Assembly: GCF_019972135.1 (NCBI RefSeq)
Contig: NZ_BPFI01000001.1
Coordinates: 1,533,106 to 1,597,105, forward strand
Length of the DNA: 64,000 nucleotides
DNA from: Sulfurovum sp. TSL1
GTDB lineage: Bacteria > Campylobacterota > Campylobacteria > Campylobacterales > Sulfurovaceae
Direction: 5' to 3'
Both the position numbers and the translations under genes were made by a program. This document shows positions 17,811 to 26,482 of the stretch, piece by piece. The notes under the pieces were generated by a model, which was given only the letters and a program-made list of their open reading frames with translations, searched no databases and was not told the origin of the DNA. How positions within the stretch are numbered: position 1 is the stretch's first letter; every line of letters starts with the position of its first letter.

Positions 17811-17849
17811 ACCTTATAAAATGCTCTATATTGGGATGTTTTATAAGGT
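17811..17849. repeat. AACCTTATA-family hairpin, copy 3
   Basis: Perfect 11-bp arms ACCTTATAAAA and TTTTATAAGGT around a 17-base loop, 51 bases from copy 2. The rest of the 17653-17945 gap holds nothing else I recognise. Confidence 0.75.
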
Positions 17850-17945
17850 AAACTATAAAAGAAAACATAGACTCAAAAAATTTAAAAGTTGTTAATTCAT
17901 ATCTATCAGTGATACAAAGTTCTGAATAATTTTATGGAAATATTT

Positions 17946-19364
17946 TTATTCCTCCACAAACTCTAACGAATGTACAGAATTTTCGTTCGAAGTAAAATCA
18001 ATATGTACTTGATCACCTAATTTTATTATTGAGATATCTTTATCAATTTTAAAACTTAAATGTTTGAATTTATGTAGTATTTTAGGAAGTTTAACTTCAG
18101 TATCAAAAAGAGTTAATGTTGTTGACGACTTTTCTGGCTGCTCAAGATAAAAAGTACTATTTAAATCAGACAACTTATTTTTAAATGTGTCAAGATTTTC
18201 ATCATTTACAATTACATCAGAACTAGCTTGCAATTCATTACTTTTTAGTCTTTTTTCTCCTTTTTGAATTGCAAGATATATTGTGTTTAATCTATCAAGC
18301 AGTTGTGAGGTAAAACTATAGTCTGTAAAACAAATAGATATATTTTGACTTTTTGCGATTTCTCTAGCAAAAAATATATATTTCAATTCATTAAAAACTT
18401 CTTTAATAAAGACTTCATTTGACATATCCTTAGGATCAATATCAACTATCTTTATTCCATCTTTTTCAAAAGTTCCATGTAATTTCCAGCCCTCTGATGC
18501 ATTGAAGAAAAATTTATATACATTGTCAAAATACGGTAGATGATTTATTTCTACTCCATTCCATCGACTAAAATCAACATTGAATGTAAATTCAATATTT
18601 CTTTTTCTAGAATGAAAGTTAACATATGTTGAAATATTTACGATTCCATCAAATATTTTACCTTCCATAGATAATGATTTTGTGCCACTGTAAACTTGAA
18701 GTTCAATATCATTTATTGGGAAAAAATCTCCCAATTCATTTTGTTGCCAAAGTTTCAGTAACGATTTTTGTGGTGTAGGTTCAATTGATATTTCTTGACT
18801 GCTATATTCTTGATTTGATAATAATTCATCAAAAATTTTTGAACCTTTTATATTTATTTCCTCAATCGTAGATTTAAATGGCTTACCATGATGAAAAAGA
18901 TCTTCCCAGTTTTTTTGAAACTCTATTGGATCAGAAGGTTTTATCGTAGGTGTCAACTTAACACCTTCTTTATTTTTAGAAGAAAATATAAAATTTGTAA
19001 CATTATCTTTATATGATATATCTACTTTTAGCCTTTGATCTAAATTCATAAGGTGATTTGCTGTTGCAGATGAAACATTATGTACCATATCAGGAATAAA
19101 TTTATTAGCATGACCAGTTAACGCAGTAGTTAGTGTATCAAGTGATTTATTATCATTTTTTTGATGAATTAATTCTTTTATATCTTGAGATTCCTTTTTT
19201 ACTGTATCTTGAGTTGTTTTAGATTCATCTGTAGTAATAAGTTTAACTTTATCAAATTCCTTTTTGACAGATTTATCTATAGAATCTTTTGACTTAAAAA
19301 AGTTATCATAGATATAATTTGTTATCGTTCCAAAACCTATCGTTTCTAAAAGTTTTTCTATCAT
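17946..19364 (-). CDS. Unrecognised accessory protein, 472 residues
   Basis: No family recognised. ATG 19364 is preferred because GGAGGAAG sits eight bases upstream; an in-frame ATG at 19382 overlaps that ribosome site and has none of its own. The N-terminal 90 residues are Lys/Asp/Thr-rich and probably helical; the middle (about 220-300) alternates hydrophobic and charged residues as in beta strands (FDGIVNISTYVNFHSRKR, IEFTFNVDFSRW); the last 60 also look strand-rich. No signal peptide, membrane helix or nuclease motif is seen. Base composition is markedly AT-rich. The position beside tRNA-Arg suggests island cargo, for example defence or regulation, but that is only context. Confidence 0.75.
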   Translation of the reverse strand: MIEKLLETIGFGTITNYIYDNFFKSKDSIDKSVKKEFDKVKLITTDESKTTQDTVKKESQDIKELIHQKNDNKSLDTLTTALTGHANKFIPDMVHNVSSATANHLMNLDQRLKVDISYKDNVTNFIFSSKNKEGVKLTPTIKPSDPIEFQKNWEDLFHHGKPFKSTIEEINIKGSKIFDELLSNQEYSSQEISIEPTPQKSLLKLWQQNELGDFFPINDIELQVYSGTKSLSMEGKIFDGIVNISTYVNFHSRKRNIEFTFNVDFSRWNGVEINHLPYFDNVYKFFFNASEGWKLHGTFEKDGIKIVDIDPKDMSNEVFIKEVFNELKYIFFAREIAKSQNISICFTDYSFTSQLLDRLNTIYLAIQKGEKRLKSNELQASSDVIVNDENLDTFKNKLSDLNSTFYLEQPEKSSTTLTLFDTEVKLPKILHKFKHLSFKIDKDISIIKLGDQVHIDFTSNENSVHSLEFVEE

Positions 19365-19602
19365 TATGTAGGCTTCCTCCATGATAATTTTACTTAAATA
19401 ATCAAAAAAATATATTTCCTCGTTATATCAGTATCAGTAGTAAAATATGCATTGCTTTAATCTGTAAATAAAATTTATCACAATCATATCGTATATTTAT
19501 TATAACGGCTATGTCCTAACGTAAGGAGAACTTTGATTTATGTGAAATAGAAAACATTATAAAATATATAACTTTATGATGTTTCCATCGATATAAAATG
19601 TC

Positions 19603-19678
19603 AAAAAGTATCATAAAAAAATACTTTTTAGTATCATGTCAGTTGAATACAAAAATGATACTATTTGGTATCATTTTT
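19603..19678. promoter_or_regulatory. Cluster of GTATCAT motifs and two hairpins
   Basis: GTATCAT occurs at 19608, 19631 and 19668 and inverted (ATGATAC) at 19655. Two dyads overlap them: AAAAAGTAT/ATACTTTTT (19603-19629) and the perfect 11-bp pair AAAAATGATAC/GTATCATTTTT (19651-19678, 6-base loop). It lies 240 bases upstream of the 472-residue gene. It may be an operator cluster or an iteron-like remnant; the remaining bases 19365-19812 show nothing else. Confidence 0.55.
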
Positions 19679-19812
19679 AAATACTAATAGTTTTCATAAA
19701 AAATCATGGGATCTTACAAAACAACAGTACAAAAGTGGGAGTTATCCTAATATTAAGAATTTTTAGAATTTCATTAAAAGTGATTTGTGAACGGTATAGT
19801 CGTTATAAATGG

Positions 19813-19889
19813 TGGTACACCCATCAGGATTCGAACCTGAGACCTTCGGTACCGCAAACCGATGCTCTATCCAGCTGAGCTATGAGTGC
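19813..19889 (-). tRNA. tRNA-Arg (anticodon GCG), CCA encoded
   Basis: All arms can be drawn: acceptor GCACTCA/TGGGTGT (two G-T pairs), D arm GCTC/GAGC, anticodon stem TCGGT/ACCGA around TTGCGGT (anticodon GCG, arginine CGC/CGU), T arm TCAGG/CCTGA and encoded CCA. It is transcribed leftward from the promoter at 19925-19953, and its 3' end borders the accessory segment. Confidence 0.95.
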
Positions 19890-19924
19890 ACATTTAAAGT
19901 GTAGTAGCGATAATTTAGAGCGCA

Positions 19925-19953
19925 ATTATAGCAGAGAAATCTTTATTTATCAA
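19925..19953 (-). promoter_or_regulatory. Promoter of tRNA-Arg
   Basis: On the minus strand TTGATA (19953-19948) and TATAAT (19930-19925) are 17 bases apart, close to consensus. The -35 box overlaps the end of the ung-like gene. Confidence 0.75.
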
Positions 19954-20644
19954 GTAAATGCATGGGACCGAATAATTTAACTGCTTTAGGGTTGGAAATG
20001 AATGTATGATTGTAGGGATGTTCCAGTTCTATCGTTGCAAATTTATCCAGTGAAAACTGTTTCTTTAAATCCTTTGCATGCGTACCGAACAGGATGAGTT
20101 TCGGGGCATCATCCTCAAGTGCATTTAACAGTGTTTGCACAAAGGGTTTCCATGCTTTGACATGTTTTTTCGTACTCTGCTTGTCTGTAAAGATCAGTGC
20201 CGTATTTAAAAGCAGCACCCCGTTTTTTTCAAAATTACGCCGCAGCTCATCTATAGAATCGATCATGTCTGTTTTATCCAACTTTGCAATAGCTTCCTGC
20301 GAAGTATCGTCTGCTGTCAATTTATGGCTTGCGACGAGGGCCATCTTTATAAAATTACGTAAACTGGTTGCACGATTGACCTCTTTACTCAGACCAGAGT
20401 CTGAAAAGAGATTCTGTACTTTGGTATCGATAAAGGCATATCCCCCTGCACTCTCTTTTCTCGGATAGGGATCCTGGCCGAACAGGATGTATTTGACCTT
20501 CTCTTTGGAAAGGGTGTTAAAGGCGTTGAAGTAGTTTTCTTTGGAGGGAAAGTAGTCCTTATCTTCTTCTAAAAATCTCTGATACTCTGCCTCTAGAGAG
20601 GCATATGCTTCAGACAAAACTCTCTCCCATGAGCTTCTGGACAT
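19943..20644 (-). CDS. ung: Uracil-DNA glycosylase family protein, divergent
   Basis: Protein of 233 residues with the family-1 water-activating motif GQDPYP at 56-61, a following GGYAF, the LLLNTAL strand near 150 and a FGTHAKDL strand near 195. The leucine-loop motif normally written HPSPLS is HPYNHTFIS here, so DNA intercalation may differ. It should remove uracil from DNA at the start of base excision repair. Its ATG overlaps the stop of the upstream small membrane protein by one base, indicating coupling. Confidence 0.8.
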   Translation of the reverse strand: MSRSSWERVLSEAYASLEAEYQRFLEEDKDYFPSKENYFNAFNTLSKEKVKYILFGQDPYPRKESAGGYAFIDTKVQNLFSDSGLSKEVNRATSLRNFIKMALVASHKLTADDTSQEAIAKLDKTDMIDSIDELRRNFEKNGVLLLNTALIFTDKQSTKKHVKAWKPFVQTLLNALEDDAPKLILFGTHAKDLKKQFSLDKFATIELEHPYNHTFISNPKAVKLFGPMHLLDK

Positions 20645-20967
20645 CAGTCTCTCTTTTTGAGTTTATCGAACTTGATGATCAGTTCTATCTTGCTCACAGG
20701 AATACCCAGTTTTTCAGAGACAGAAGCTTTACTTTCACCCGCATTGATCAGTTCCATCACATCATCAAGAGAAGAGAAATTGTCTATCACATCTTTCACT
20801 GCAACACGTGAGGCTTCATAGTTTGCTATCGTCACATTTTTGACATCCAGTATCTCATTGAGCTTTTTATTTTCTTTTGCCAGTTTACTGTTTCTGCTCA
20901 TAAGCATCAACAGTATGATCACCAACAGTGCCAACAACGCTAAAACGGTGATATCCATCATTTCCAT
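20644..20967 (-). CDS. Small membrane-anchored coiled-coil protein with HTH-like tail
   Basis: Unassigned protein of 107 residues when started at ATG 20967, nine bases after a perfect GGAGG; a TTG three codons earlier overlaps that spacing. One N-terminal helix (about 4-23) is followed by a lysine/glutamate-rich coiled coil and a C-terminal stretch (ESKASVSEKLGIPVSKIELII) that resembles a helix-turn-helix. It lies one base after the prenyltransferase stop and overlaps ung, so it belongs to the pssA-prenyltransferase-this-ung operon. Confidence 0.75.
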   Translation of the reverse strand: MEMMDITVLALLALLVIILLMLMSRNSKLAKENKKLNEILDVKNVTIANYEASRVAVKDVIDNFSSLDDVMELINAGESKASVSEKLGIPVSKIELIIKFDKLKKRD

Positions 20968-20968
20968 C

Positions 20969-21823
20969 TTATACAACCTCCATGATAATTAAAATTAAAA
21001 AAACAAAGCCCAAATAACCATTCACCGTAAAAAAGGCTTTGTCTATTTTTGTAAAATCTTTGTTGACCAGGTAGTGTTCATAACTCAACATAATGGCAGA
21101 GAAGAGTATGGCAAGCTGTGCCCAATAACCCAATCCTGATACAACTACAAAACCCACCCAGAACACAATGGCCATAAAGTGGAACAGCCTTGCGATCCAC
21201 ATGGTTTTGTCGGCTCCAAACTTAGAGGGAATGGAGTGCAAACCATGTGCTTTGTCAAATTCAATATCCTGAAGAGAGTAGAGCAGATCGAATCCTGCCA
21301 CCCAAAACATCACCCCAATGGCCAGATATACAGACCATAGCGTGATCTCTCCGTTTACTGCCACGACACCTGCTATGGGTGCCAGTCCCAGGCTCACCCC
21401 TAAGATAAGGTGTGCCAATGGAGAAAAGCGCTTAAAAAGCGTATAAGCCCCAAGTACAAGTAAGATAGGCAAAGAGAGCTGAAAAGCCAAAGTGTTCACA
21501 AAATATGCCACCACGATGAACAGCAGTGCATTCATCACTATGAATCCTACCATTTGTGCATTGGATACCCTGCCGTCTACAGAAGGACGACTTTTTGTAC
21601 GGGGGTTCAGTCTATCAATGTCTCTATCAAGATAACGGTTGACGCCCATGGCAAAGTTTCGTGCAGTGACTGCGGCCAGTGTACCTAAAAACAATAGTTC
21701 CCAACCAAACCAGCCTTCTGCAGCGACAAACATCGCAATAAAGATAAACGGCAGGGAGAACACAGAGTGTTTAAACATGACCAGTTCTGAAAAATGGTTC
21801 AATTTCTCTCTAAAATGATTCAC
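20969..21823 (-). CDS. mqnP: UbiA-family prenyltransferase, probably menaquinone biosynthesis (MqnP)
   Basis: Integral membrane enzyme of 284 residues with about eight hydrophobic segments. Both prenyl-diphosphate aspartate motifs are present: NRYLDRDIDRLNPRTKSRP near 63-81 and DLLYSLQDIEFDKAHGLHS near 180. The family attaches a polyprenyl chain to an aromatic acid. In Campylobacterota, which use the futalosine route to menaquinone, the member is MqnP; the assignment over UbiA rests on lineage, since no other mqn gene is in the window. Confidence 0.82.
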   Translation of the reverse strand: MNHFREKLNHFSELVMFKHSVFSLPFIFIAMFVAAEGWFGWELLFLGTLAAVTARNFAMGVNRYLDRDIDRLNPRTKSRPSVDGRVSNAQMVGFIVMNALLFIVVAYFVNTLAFQLSLPILLVLGAYTLFKRFSPLAHLILGVSLGLAPIAGVVAVNGEITLWSVYLAIGVMFWVAGFDLLYSLQDIEFDKAHGLHSIPSKFGADKTMWIARLFHFMAIVFWVGFVVVSGLGYWAQLAILFSAIMLSYEHYLVNKDFTKIDKAFFTVNGYLGFVFLILIIMEVV

Positions 21824-21832
21824 TATGTCACT

Positions 21833-22393
21833 CTATGGATGAGGGATTTTCAGTTTAGAATTCAATGACCATGCAATGATCATTACTAAAACTGCGATCA
21901 TATAACCATTTGTGATCACTCCGTAGGCATTCAACAGATAGAGGATCCATAAAAGAATGGCACCTAACGGTGTAGGTACACCTTCAAAGTACTTTTCAAC
22001 TTCTCCGACATCCACTTTGAGGTTAAATTCCACCAGTCTTCTTAAACCGTTAATGATATACCATATAAATACCAGACCCAACAGTAGCTCTTCTATCCCT
22101 GTAATGCCACTGTAGTGTTTGACCGCATAAAAAAGTAAAAACGGTGGCATCACCACAAAAGAGAGAAAATCTGCAAAACTGTCAAGTTGTATCCCGAATT
22201 CTGTAGAAAGACTGTATTTACGTGCCAGCTTGCCATCTATAATGTCACAGGCACCCGCTATCCATGCTAATACAATAGCGGTAAAAAAATCACCTCTGAC
22301 TATAAAAAATATTGCCATGATCCCCGCTGATACATTCATATAGGTTACCAGGTTTGCAATGTTAAAACGATTGTTCTTGTCAAATAAATTCAT
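21833..22393 (-). CDS. pssA: CDP-diacylglycerol-serine O-phosphatidyltransferase
   Basis: Membrane enzyme of 186 residues making phosphatidylserine, the precursor of phosphatidylethanolamine. The CDP-alcohol phosphatidyltransferase signature is complete around residues 48-75 (DIIDGKLARKYSLSTEFG then LDSFAD). Several membrane helices follow. First gene of the pssA-mqnP-small protein-ung operon, divergent from miaA. Confidence 0.88.
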   Translation of the reverse strand: MNLFDKNNRFNIANLVTYMNVSAGIMAIFFIVRGDFFTAIVLAWIAGACDIIDGKLARKYSLSTEFGIQLDSFADFLSFVVMPPFLLFYAVKHYSGITGIEELLLGLVFIWYIINGLRRLVEFNLKVDVGEVEKYFEGVPTPLGAILLWILYLLNAYGVITNGYMIAVLVMIIAWSLNSKLKIPHP

Positions 22394-22492
22394 TCTTGCC
22401 TCTCTTTATCGATAGTGGTATTTTATCCTTTTTGGGGTTATGGTATGATTACGCTATGAGAAGTATGAAAACAGACTACAGTGAGGCACTCA

Positions 22493-23395
22493 ATGCCAGA
22501 TCCTAACACCTTTGAGCAACTTGCTCTCATCGGTCCTACAGCATCAGGGAAAACAGCCCTTTCCATCAAAATAGCCCAACAGATGAATGCCTATGTTTTA
22601 TCCCTTGATTCACTCTCTATCTTCAAGGAGATAGATATCGTCTCTGCAAAACCTACTTTGGAGGAACGTGCCGGTATCGTACATTTTGGTATGGATCACC
22701 TCTATCCTGATGAAAGTTTTGATGTCACGACCTTTATCAGACTGTATCATGAGGTCCATAAATGCTGTCTTGAAGATGGAAAGAATCTTGTGATCGTGGG
22801 AGGCACCAGTTTTTACCTGAAGATGCTTATAGAGGGTATCAGTGACCTACCTAACATCTCAGATGAAACAAAAACAAAGACCCATGCCTATTTGCAAGAT
22901 CTGCAAAAGAGCTATGCATGGCTTTCTGGTTTAGATCGAGTCTATATGTCCAAGATAGAATCCAACGATACCTACCGCATAGAAAAAGCTTTGAACATCT
23001 ATTTGGAAACGGGGCTGACACCCTCACAATATTTTACACAATTCCCTCCTAGACCGACTGTGACCGAAGCGCTGCCCATCTACCAGATAGAAATTGATCG
23101 AAAAACACTCCGTGAACGTATAGCCTTACGTACGAAAATGATGCTCAATGACGGATTGATCGATGAGATTTGTATGCTTGAGAAAAAGTATACGCGTGCA
23201 CCCAACTGTATGAAGTCCATAGGGATCAAAGAAACACTGGCTTACCTGGATGGTATCTATGACAAAAAGATGCTTAGTGAAAAAATCACTACCAATACAG
23301 CAAGATTGGCTAAACGACAGACAACATTCAACAACTCTCAATTTGATGATGTCATAAAAGGGGATATAAAAATGCTGGAAAAAATGTTACTGTAG
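22493..23395 (+). CDS. miaA: tRNA dimethylallyltransferase MiaA
   Basis: Transfers a dimethylallyl group to A37 of tRNAs reading codons that begin with U, providing the substrate for MiaB. P-loop GPTASGKTA near residues 13-21, DSLSIF, and the VGGTSFYLK block near 100 are visible. ATG 22493 is preferred over an in-frame GTG four codons earlier because GAGG (22483-22486) lies six bases before it, giving 300 residues. A 16-codon ORF (22456-22506) in another frame overlaps the start and is probably accidental. Confidence 0.93.
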   Translation: MPDPNTFEQLALIGPTASGKTALSIKIAQQMNAYVLSLDSLSIFKEIDIVSAKPTLEERAGIVHFGMDHLYPDESFDVTTFIRLYHEVHKCCLEDGKNLVIVGGTSFYLKMLIEGISDLPNISDETKTKTHAYLQDLQKSYAWLSGLDRVYMSKIESNDTYRIEKALNIYLETGLTPSQYFTQFPPRPTVTEALPIYQIEIDRKTLRERIALRTKMMLNDGLIDEICMLEKKYTRAPNCMKSIGIKETLAYLDGIYDKKMLSEKITTNTARLAKRQTTFNNSQFDDVIKGDIKMLEKMLL

Positions 23396-23426
23396 GAGAA
23401 GAGGTCGGAAAATCAACCTTTCTACA

Positions 23427-23454
23427 CGCTCAGCGCTCAACGCTGAACGCTAAA
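23427..23454. repeat. Heptanucleotide tandem array between miaA and nuoN
   Basis: Four consecutive 7-base units CGCTCAG, CGCTCAA, CGCTGAA, CGCTAAA in the gap between two convergent genes. Because units 1-3 are mutually complementary in part, a small hairpin (TCAGCG/CGCTGA) also forms and could act as a terminator. Confidence 0.8.
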
Positions 23455-23456
23455 TT

Positions 23457-24947
23457 TTAATAACCGCTGGCACTGATCATATAATAGAGATACGATACAA
23501 GCGGCTGTACATAGAAGATAGCTGCAACGGTTGCAACGGTTGCAAAACCGACCATGGCCATCAATGGTTTAGAGATGTTATAGTAAACCACATCCACATC
23601 TTTAACCGGATCTTTCAAGAACATATAGACAACAAGTTTCATGTAATAGTATGCAGCGATAGCCGAGTTAAGCCCCATAATGATCGCTAACCAGATATAA
23701 CCGGCATTAACAGCCGCTTGCATCACATAGATCTTACCCCAGAACACTGAGAATGGAGGCACACCTGCCAGTGAGAACATAAAGAGTCCCATCACTACTG
23801 CACCCATAGGCATGATCTGGATCAGACCTGCAAACTTTTCATACGGGTGGTCATAACGTACATCGAATCTTCTCGTTTTGTGACGAGAGATCCATAACAT
23901 TGAGAATGCACCAAGATTCGTGAACATAAAGAGTGCATAGTATAGGAATATCGCTGTGTTACCCTCTGTGGTATCCAGTGCCAATGCTGCTATAATGAAA
24001 CCTGCATGTGAGATAGATGAGTATGCAAGCATACGTTTTACATCATTCTGTACCAATGCCATAATGTTTGAAAGTGTCATTGTAAGTACAGCCATGATAA
24101 GGATCATCCATCTTACCCATTCAACACCAAGATCAATATACATGCCAAAGAGTCTGATACTCACTACAAATGCAGCAATTTTAGGTACAACAGACATATA
24201 TCCAGCCAACGCTGCAGATGCCCCTTCATACACATCCGGTACCCAGGTATGGAACGGGAAGAGTGAAAGTTTGAAGGCAAACGCAACAAGTAACAGTACC
24301 GATGAACCGAATACAGCGATCATGATTCCTGCTTCATTCAAGCGTGTTGCCATCACTTCTGCCACTTTATACAGTTCTACTGAACCTGTCAATGCATAGA
24401 TCACTGCTGAACCCATCGCAAAGAATCCTGCCGCAAGTGCACCCATAGTAAAGTATTTCACCGCTGCCTCATACGAATTTGCTCTGTTGTGAAGTGCAAT
24501 AAGTGTATAGAGTGCAAGCGATGCTGTCTCAAGACCGACAAAGATAAGGATAAGGTTATCCGTTGCTACCATAAACTGGAATCCTGCGATCATAAACAAG
24601 AAGAGTGCAAAAAATTCAGGATAGGAATACTCATGGAATCTTTTTGATGTCAATGCCAATGGTATGAATATCATAGAACCACCAATGATCATCAGCTGAG
24701 AGATGATTGAGATACCATCTATCAGCATAACATCAAAGAAACCGCGTTCATTGACATTGAGTCCGAGTACTGAACCAAAATCAACAAATAGAACCAGGAT
24801 CGTTAACATCACATAGAGGGATTTATGTAATTTTCCATTCAGAAGATCAATGATCAAAATAATCAAACCACCGGCGATAGCTATAAGCATTGGCGCCAGT
24901 GTAATAAGGTTCAGGCTTTCTAAACTCACATTAATTGGCTCTAACAT
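23457..24947 (-). CDS. nuoN: Complex I subunit N
   Basis: Antiporter-like proton-pumping membrane subunit of 496 residues with about 14 hydrophobic segments. The conserved block VKYFTMGALAAGFFAMGSA and the discontinuous-helix lysine region FKLSLFPFHTWVPDVYEGA are present. It is the last gene of the downstream nuo unit; its ATG overlaps the nuoM stop by one base. Confidence 0.95.
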   Translation of the reverse strand: MLEPINVSLESLNLITLAPMLIAIAGGLIILIIDLLNGKLHKSLYVMLTILVLFVDFGSVLGLNVNERGFFDVMLIDGISIISQLMIIGGSMIFIPLALTSKRFHEYSYPEFFALFLFMIAGFQFMVATDNLILIFVGLETASLALYTLIALHNRANSYEAAVKYFTMGALAAGFFAMGSAVIYALTGSVELYKVAEVMATRLNEAGIMIAVFGSSVLLLVAFAFKLSLFPFHTWVPDVYEGASAALAGYMSVVPKIAAFVVSIRLFGMYIDLGVEWVRWMILIMAVLTMTLSNIMALVQNDVKRMLAYSSISHAGFIIAALALDTTEGNTAIFLYYALFMFTNLGAFSMLWISRHKTRRFDVRYDHPYEKFAGLIQIMPMGAVVMGLFMFSLAGVPPFSVFWGKIYVMQAAVNAGYIWLAIIMGLNSAIAAYYYMKLVVYMFLKDPVKDVDVVYYNISKPLMAMVGFATVATVAAIFYVQPLVSYLYYMISASGY

Positions 24948-26473
24948 TAGTTCGCCTCCTTACTTGATTTTGCAACTTTTATCATATCTTTTGCCTCTTC
25001 CGTAATCGCTTTTTCATCCATAAAGCTTAACAGCGCTTTTACAGAGTTGTCTATCGGTTCCAATACTGGTTTAGGATATACACCTAACCAGATCACTATT
25101 GCAACCAATGGAATCAGTGACCATGTTTCTCTGGTATTGAGATCTTTGAGTTTTTTATTCTCTTCATTATTCAATGGACCAAAGAAAGTATGTTTCATGA
25201 CCCTTAACATATACACCGCACCCAAAATAATAGAGGTACCTGCCAAGATAGTCATCATTGGTGTGACCTGGTAAAACCCAAGCAGTACAAGGAACTCACC
25301 CACAAAACCGATCGTTAGCGGTAATCCCACAGATGCCATAAGCATAATTCCGAATATCACGGCAAATTTAGGCATAACGGATGCTATACCACCAAATTCA
25401 GACATCAACTTTGTATGTCTTCTGTCATAGATCATACCCACAAGCATAAACAGTGCACCCGAAACGATACCGTGAGACAACATTTGGAAGACTGAACCCG
25501 ACAAACCTTCTGCATTCATGGCAAAAAGACCAAGCATTATGATACCCATGTGAGATACCGAAGAGTATGCGATCACCTGTTTTATATCTTTTTGTGCATA
25601 GGCGATCATCGCTGTATAGATGATCATGATCAGTGACAACACAGCAATTGGTGTGATCGCCAAGACAGATGCATCCGGGAACATTGGAAGTGAGAATCTT
25701 ACAAATCCGTAGGTACCCATTTTAAGCAGTACCGCTGCAAGAATGACCGAACCGATCGTTGGTGCCTGACCATGTGCATATGGGATCCATGTATGGAATG
25801 GGAACATCGGCACTTTGATCGCAAATCCAATAAAGAACGCTGCGAATAACCATAACTGGTAATTTACCGGTAATACCAATGCATACCAGTCTGTGATGGC
25901 AAAGCTCCATACCCCTGTAAGGTTATGGTAAATGTATGCCACAAACAACATACCTACAAGCATGATAAGTGATCCCATGAATGTATAGAGGAAGAACTTG
26001 ATCGCTGCATAGACTCTTAAAGGTCCACCCCATGCACCGACGATATAGAGCATCGGTACAAGAGAAAGCTCCCAGAACAAGTAGAAGATAATCGCATCCA
26101 GCGCGACAAATACACCTACCATAGTCATCTCTAGGAATAGAAGTGTCACGATCATATTTTTGATATTCTTTGTTTCACCCATACTCGCCATACCGATAAG
26201 TGTCATCAGTGTCGTCATCAAAATGATGAACAATGAGATACCATCCGCACCAAGGTAGTATGAGATCCCCATGTCAGGGATCAACGGGATCATCTCTACA
26301 AACTGCATACCTGCGTTTGACGTATCAAAACTAAACCATAACCATACAGAAAGCAAGAATTCAATGGCAGCTACAGTAATACCATAGGCTCTTGCACTCT
26401 CTTTATCTACTATAAATCCAAGCAATCCTGCAACTGCCGGGAAGAAGACCAATATACTTAAAATATTTTCCAT
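24947..26473 (-). CDS. nuoM: Complex I subunit M
   Basis: Proton-pumping membrane subunit of 508 residues. The conserved glutamate helix (FLFWELSLVPMLYIVG near 138) and the KVPMFPFHTWIPYAHGQAPT block near 222 mark the antiporter fold. It lies between nuoL (9 bases) and nuoN (overlapping). Confidence 0.96.
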   Translation of the reverse strand: MENILSILVFFPAVAGLLGFIVDKESARAYGITVAAIEFLLSVWLWFSFDTSNAGMQFVEMIPLIPDMGISYYLGADGISLFIILMTTLMTLIGMASMGETKNIKNMIVTLLFLEMTMVGVFVALDAIIFYLFWELSLVPMLYIVGAWGGPLRVYAAIKFFLYTFMGSLIMLVGMLFVAYIYHNLTGVWSFAITDWYALVLPVNYQLWLFAAFFIGFAIKVPMFPFHTWIPYAHGQAPTIGSVILAAVLLKMGTYGFVRFSLPMFPDASVLAITPIAVLSLIMIIYTAMIAYAQKDIKQVIAYSSVSHMGIIMLGLFAMNAEGLSGSVFQMLSHGIVSGALFMLVGMIYDRRHTKLMSEFGGIASVMPKFAVIFGIMLMASVGLPLTIGFVGEFLVLLGFYQVTPMMTILAGTSIILGAVYMLRVMKHTFFGPLNNEENKKLKDLNTRETWSLIPLVAIVIWLGVYPKPVLEPIDNSVKALLSFMDEKAITEEAKDMIKVAKSSKEAN

Positions 26474-26482
26474 TTTTACCCC

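Larger units (their letters stand above)
16738..19837. mobile_element. Candidate tRNA-Arg-associated genomic island (about 3.1 kb)
   Basis: The segment lies on the 3' side of tRNA-Arg and ends at a direct imperfect copy of the tRNA 3' end. It contains only two unrecognised minus-strand genes, is visibly more AT-rich than the flanks, and carries clusters of hairpins and short repeats not seen elsewhere in the window. No integrase or transposase is inside, so it would be a decayed or minimal element; the recombinase at 4173-5024 is not linked to it. Boundaries are inferred. Confidence 0.5.

Noticed and set aside
22456..22506. 16-codon ORF overlapping the miaA start
   Set aside because: No ribosome site, and its ATG falls at the expected transcription start; probably accidental.
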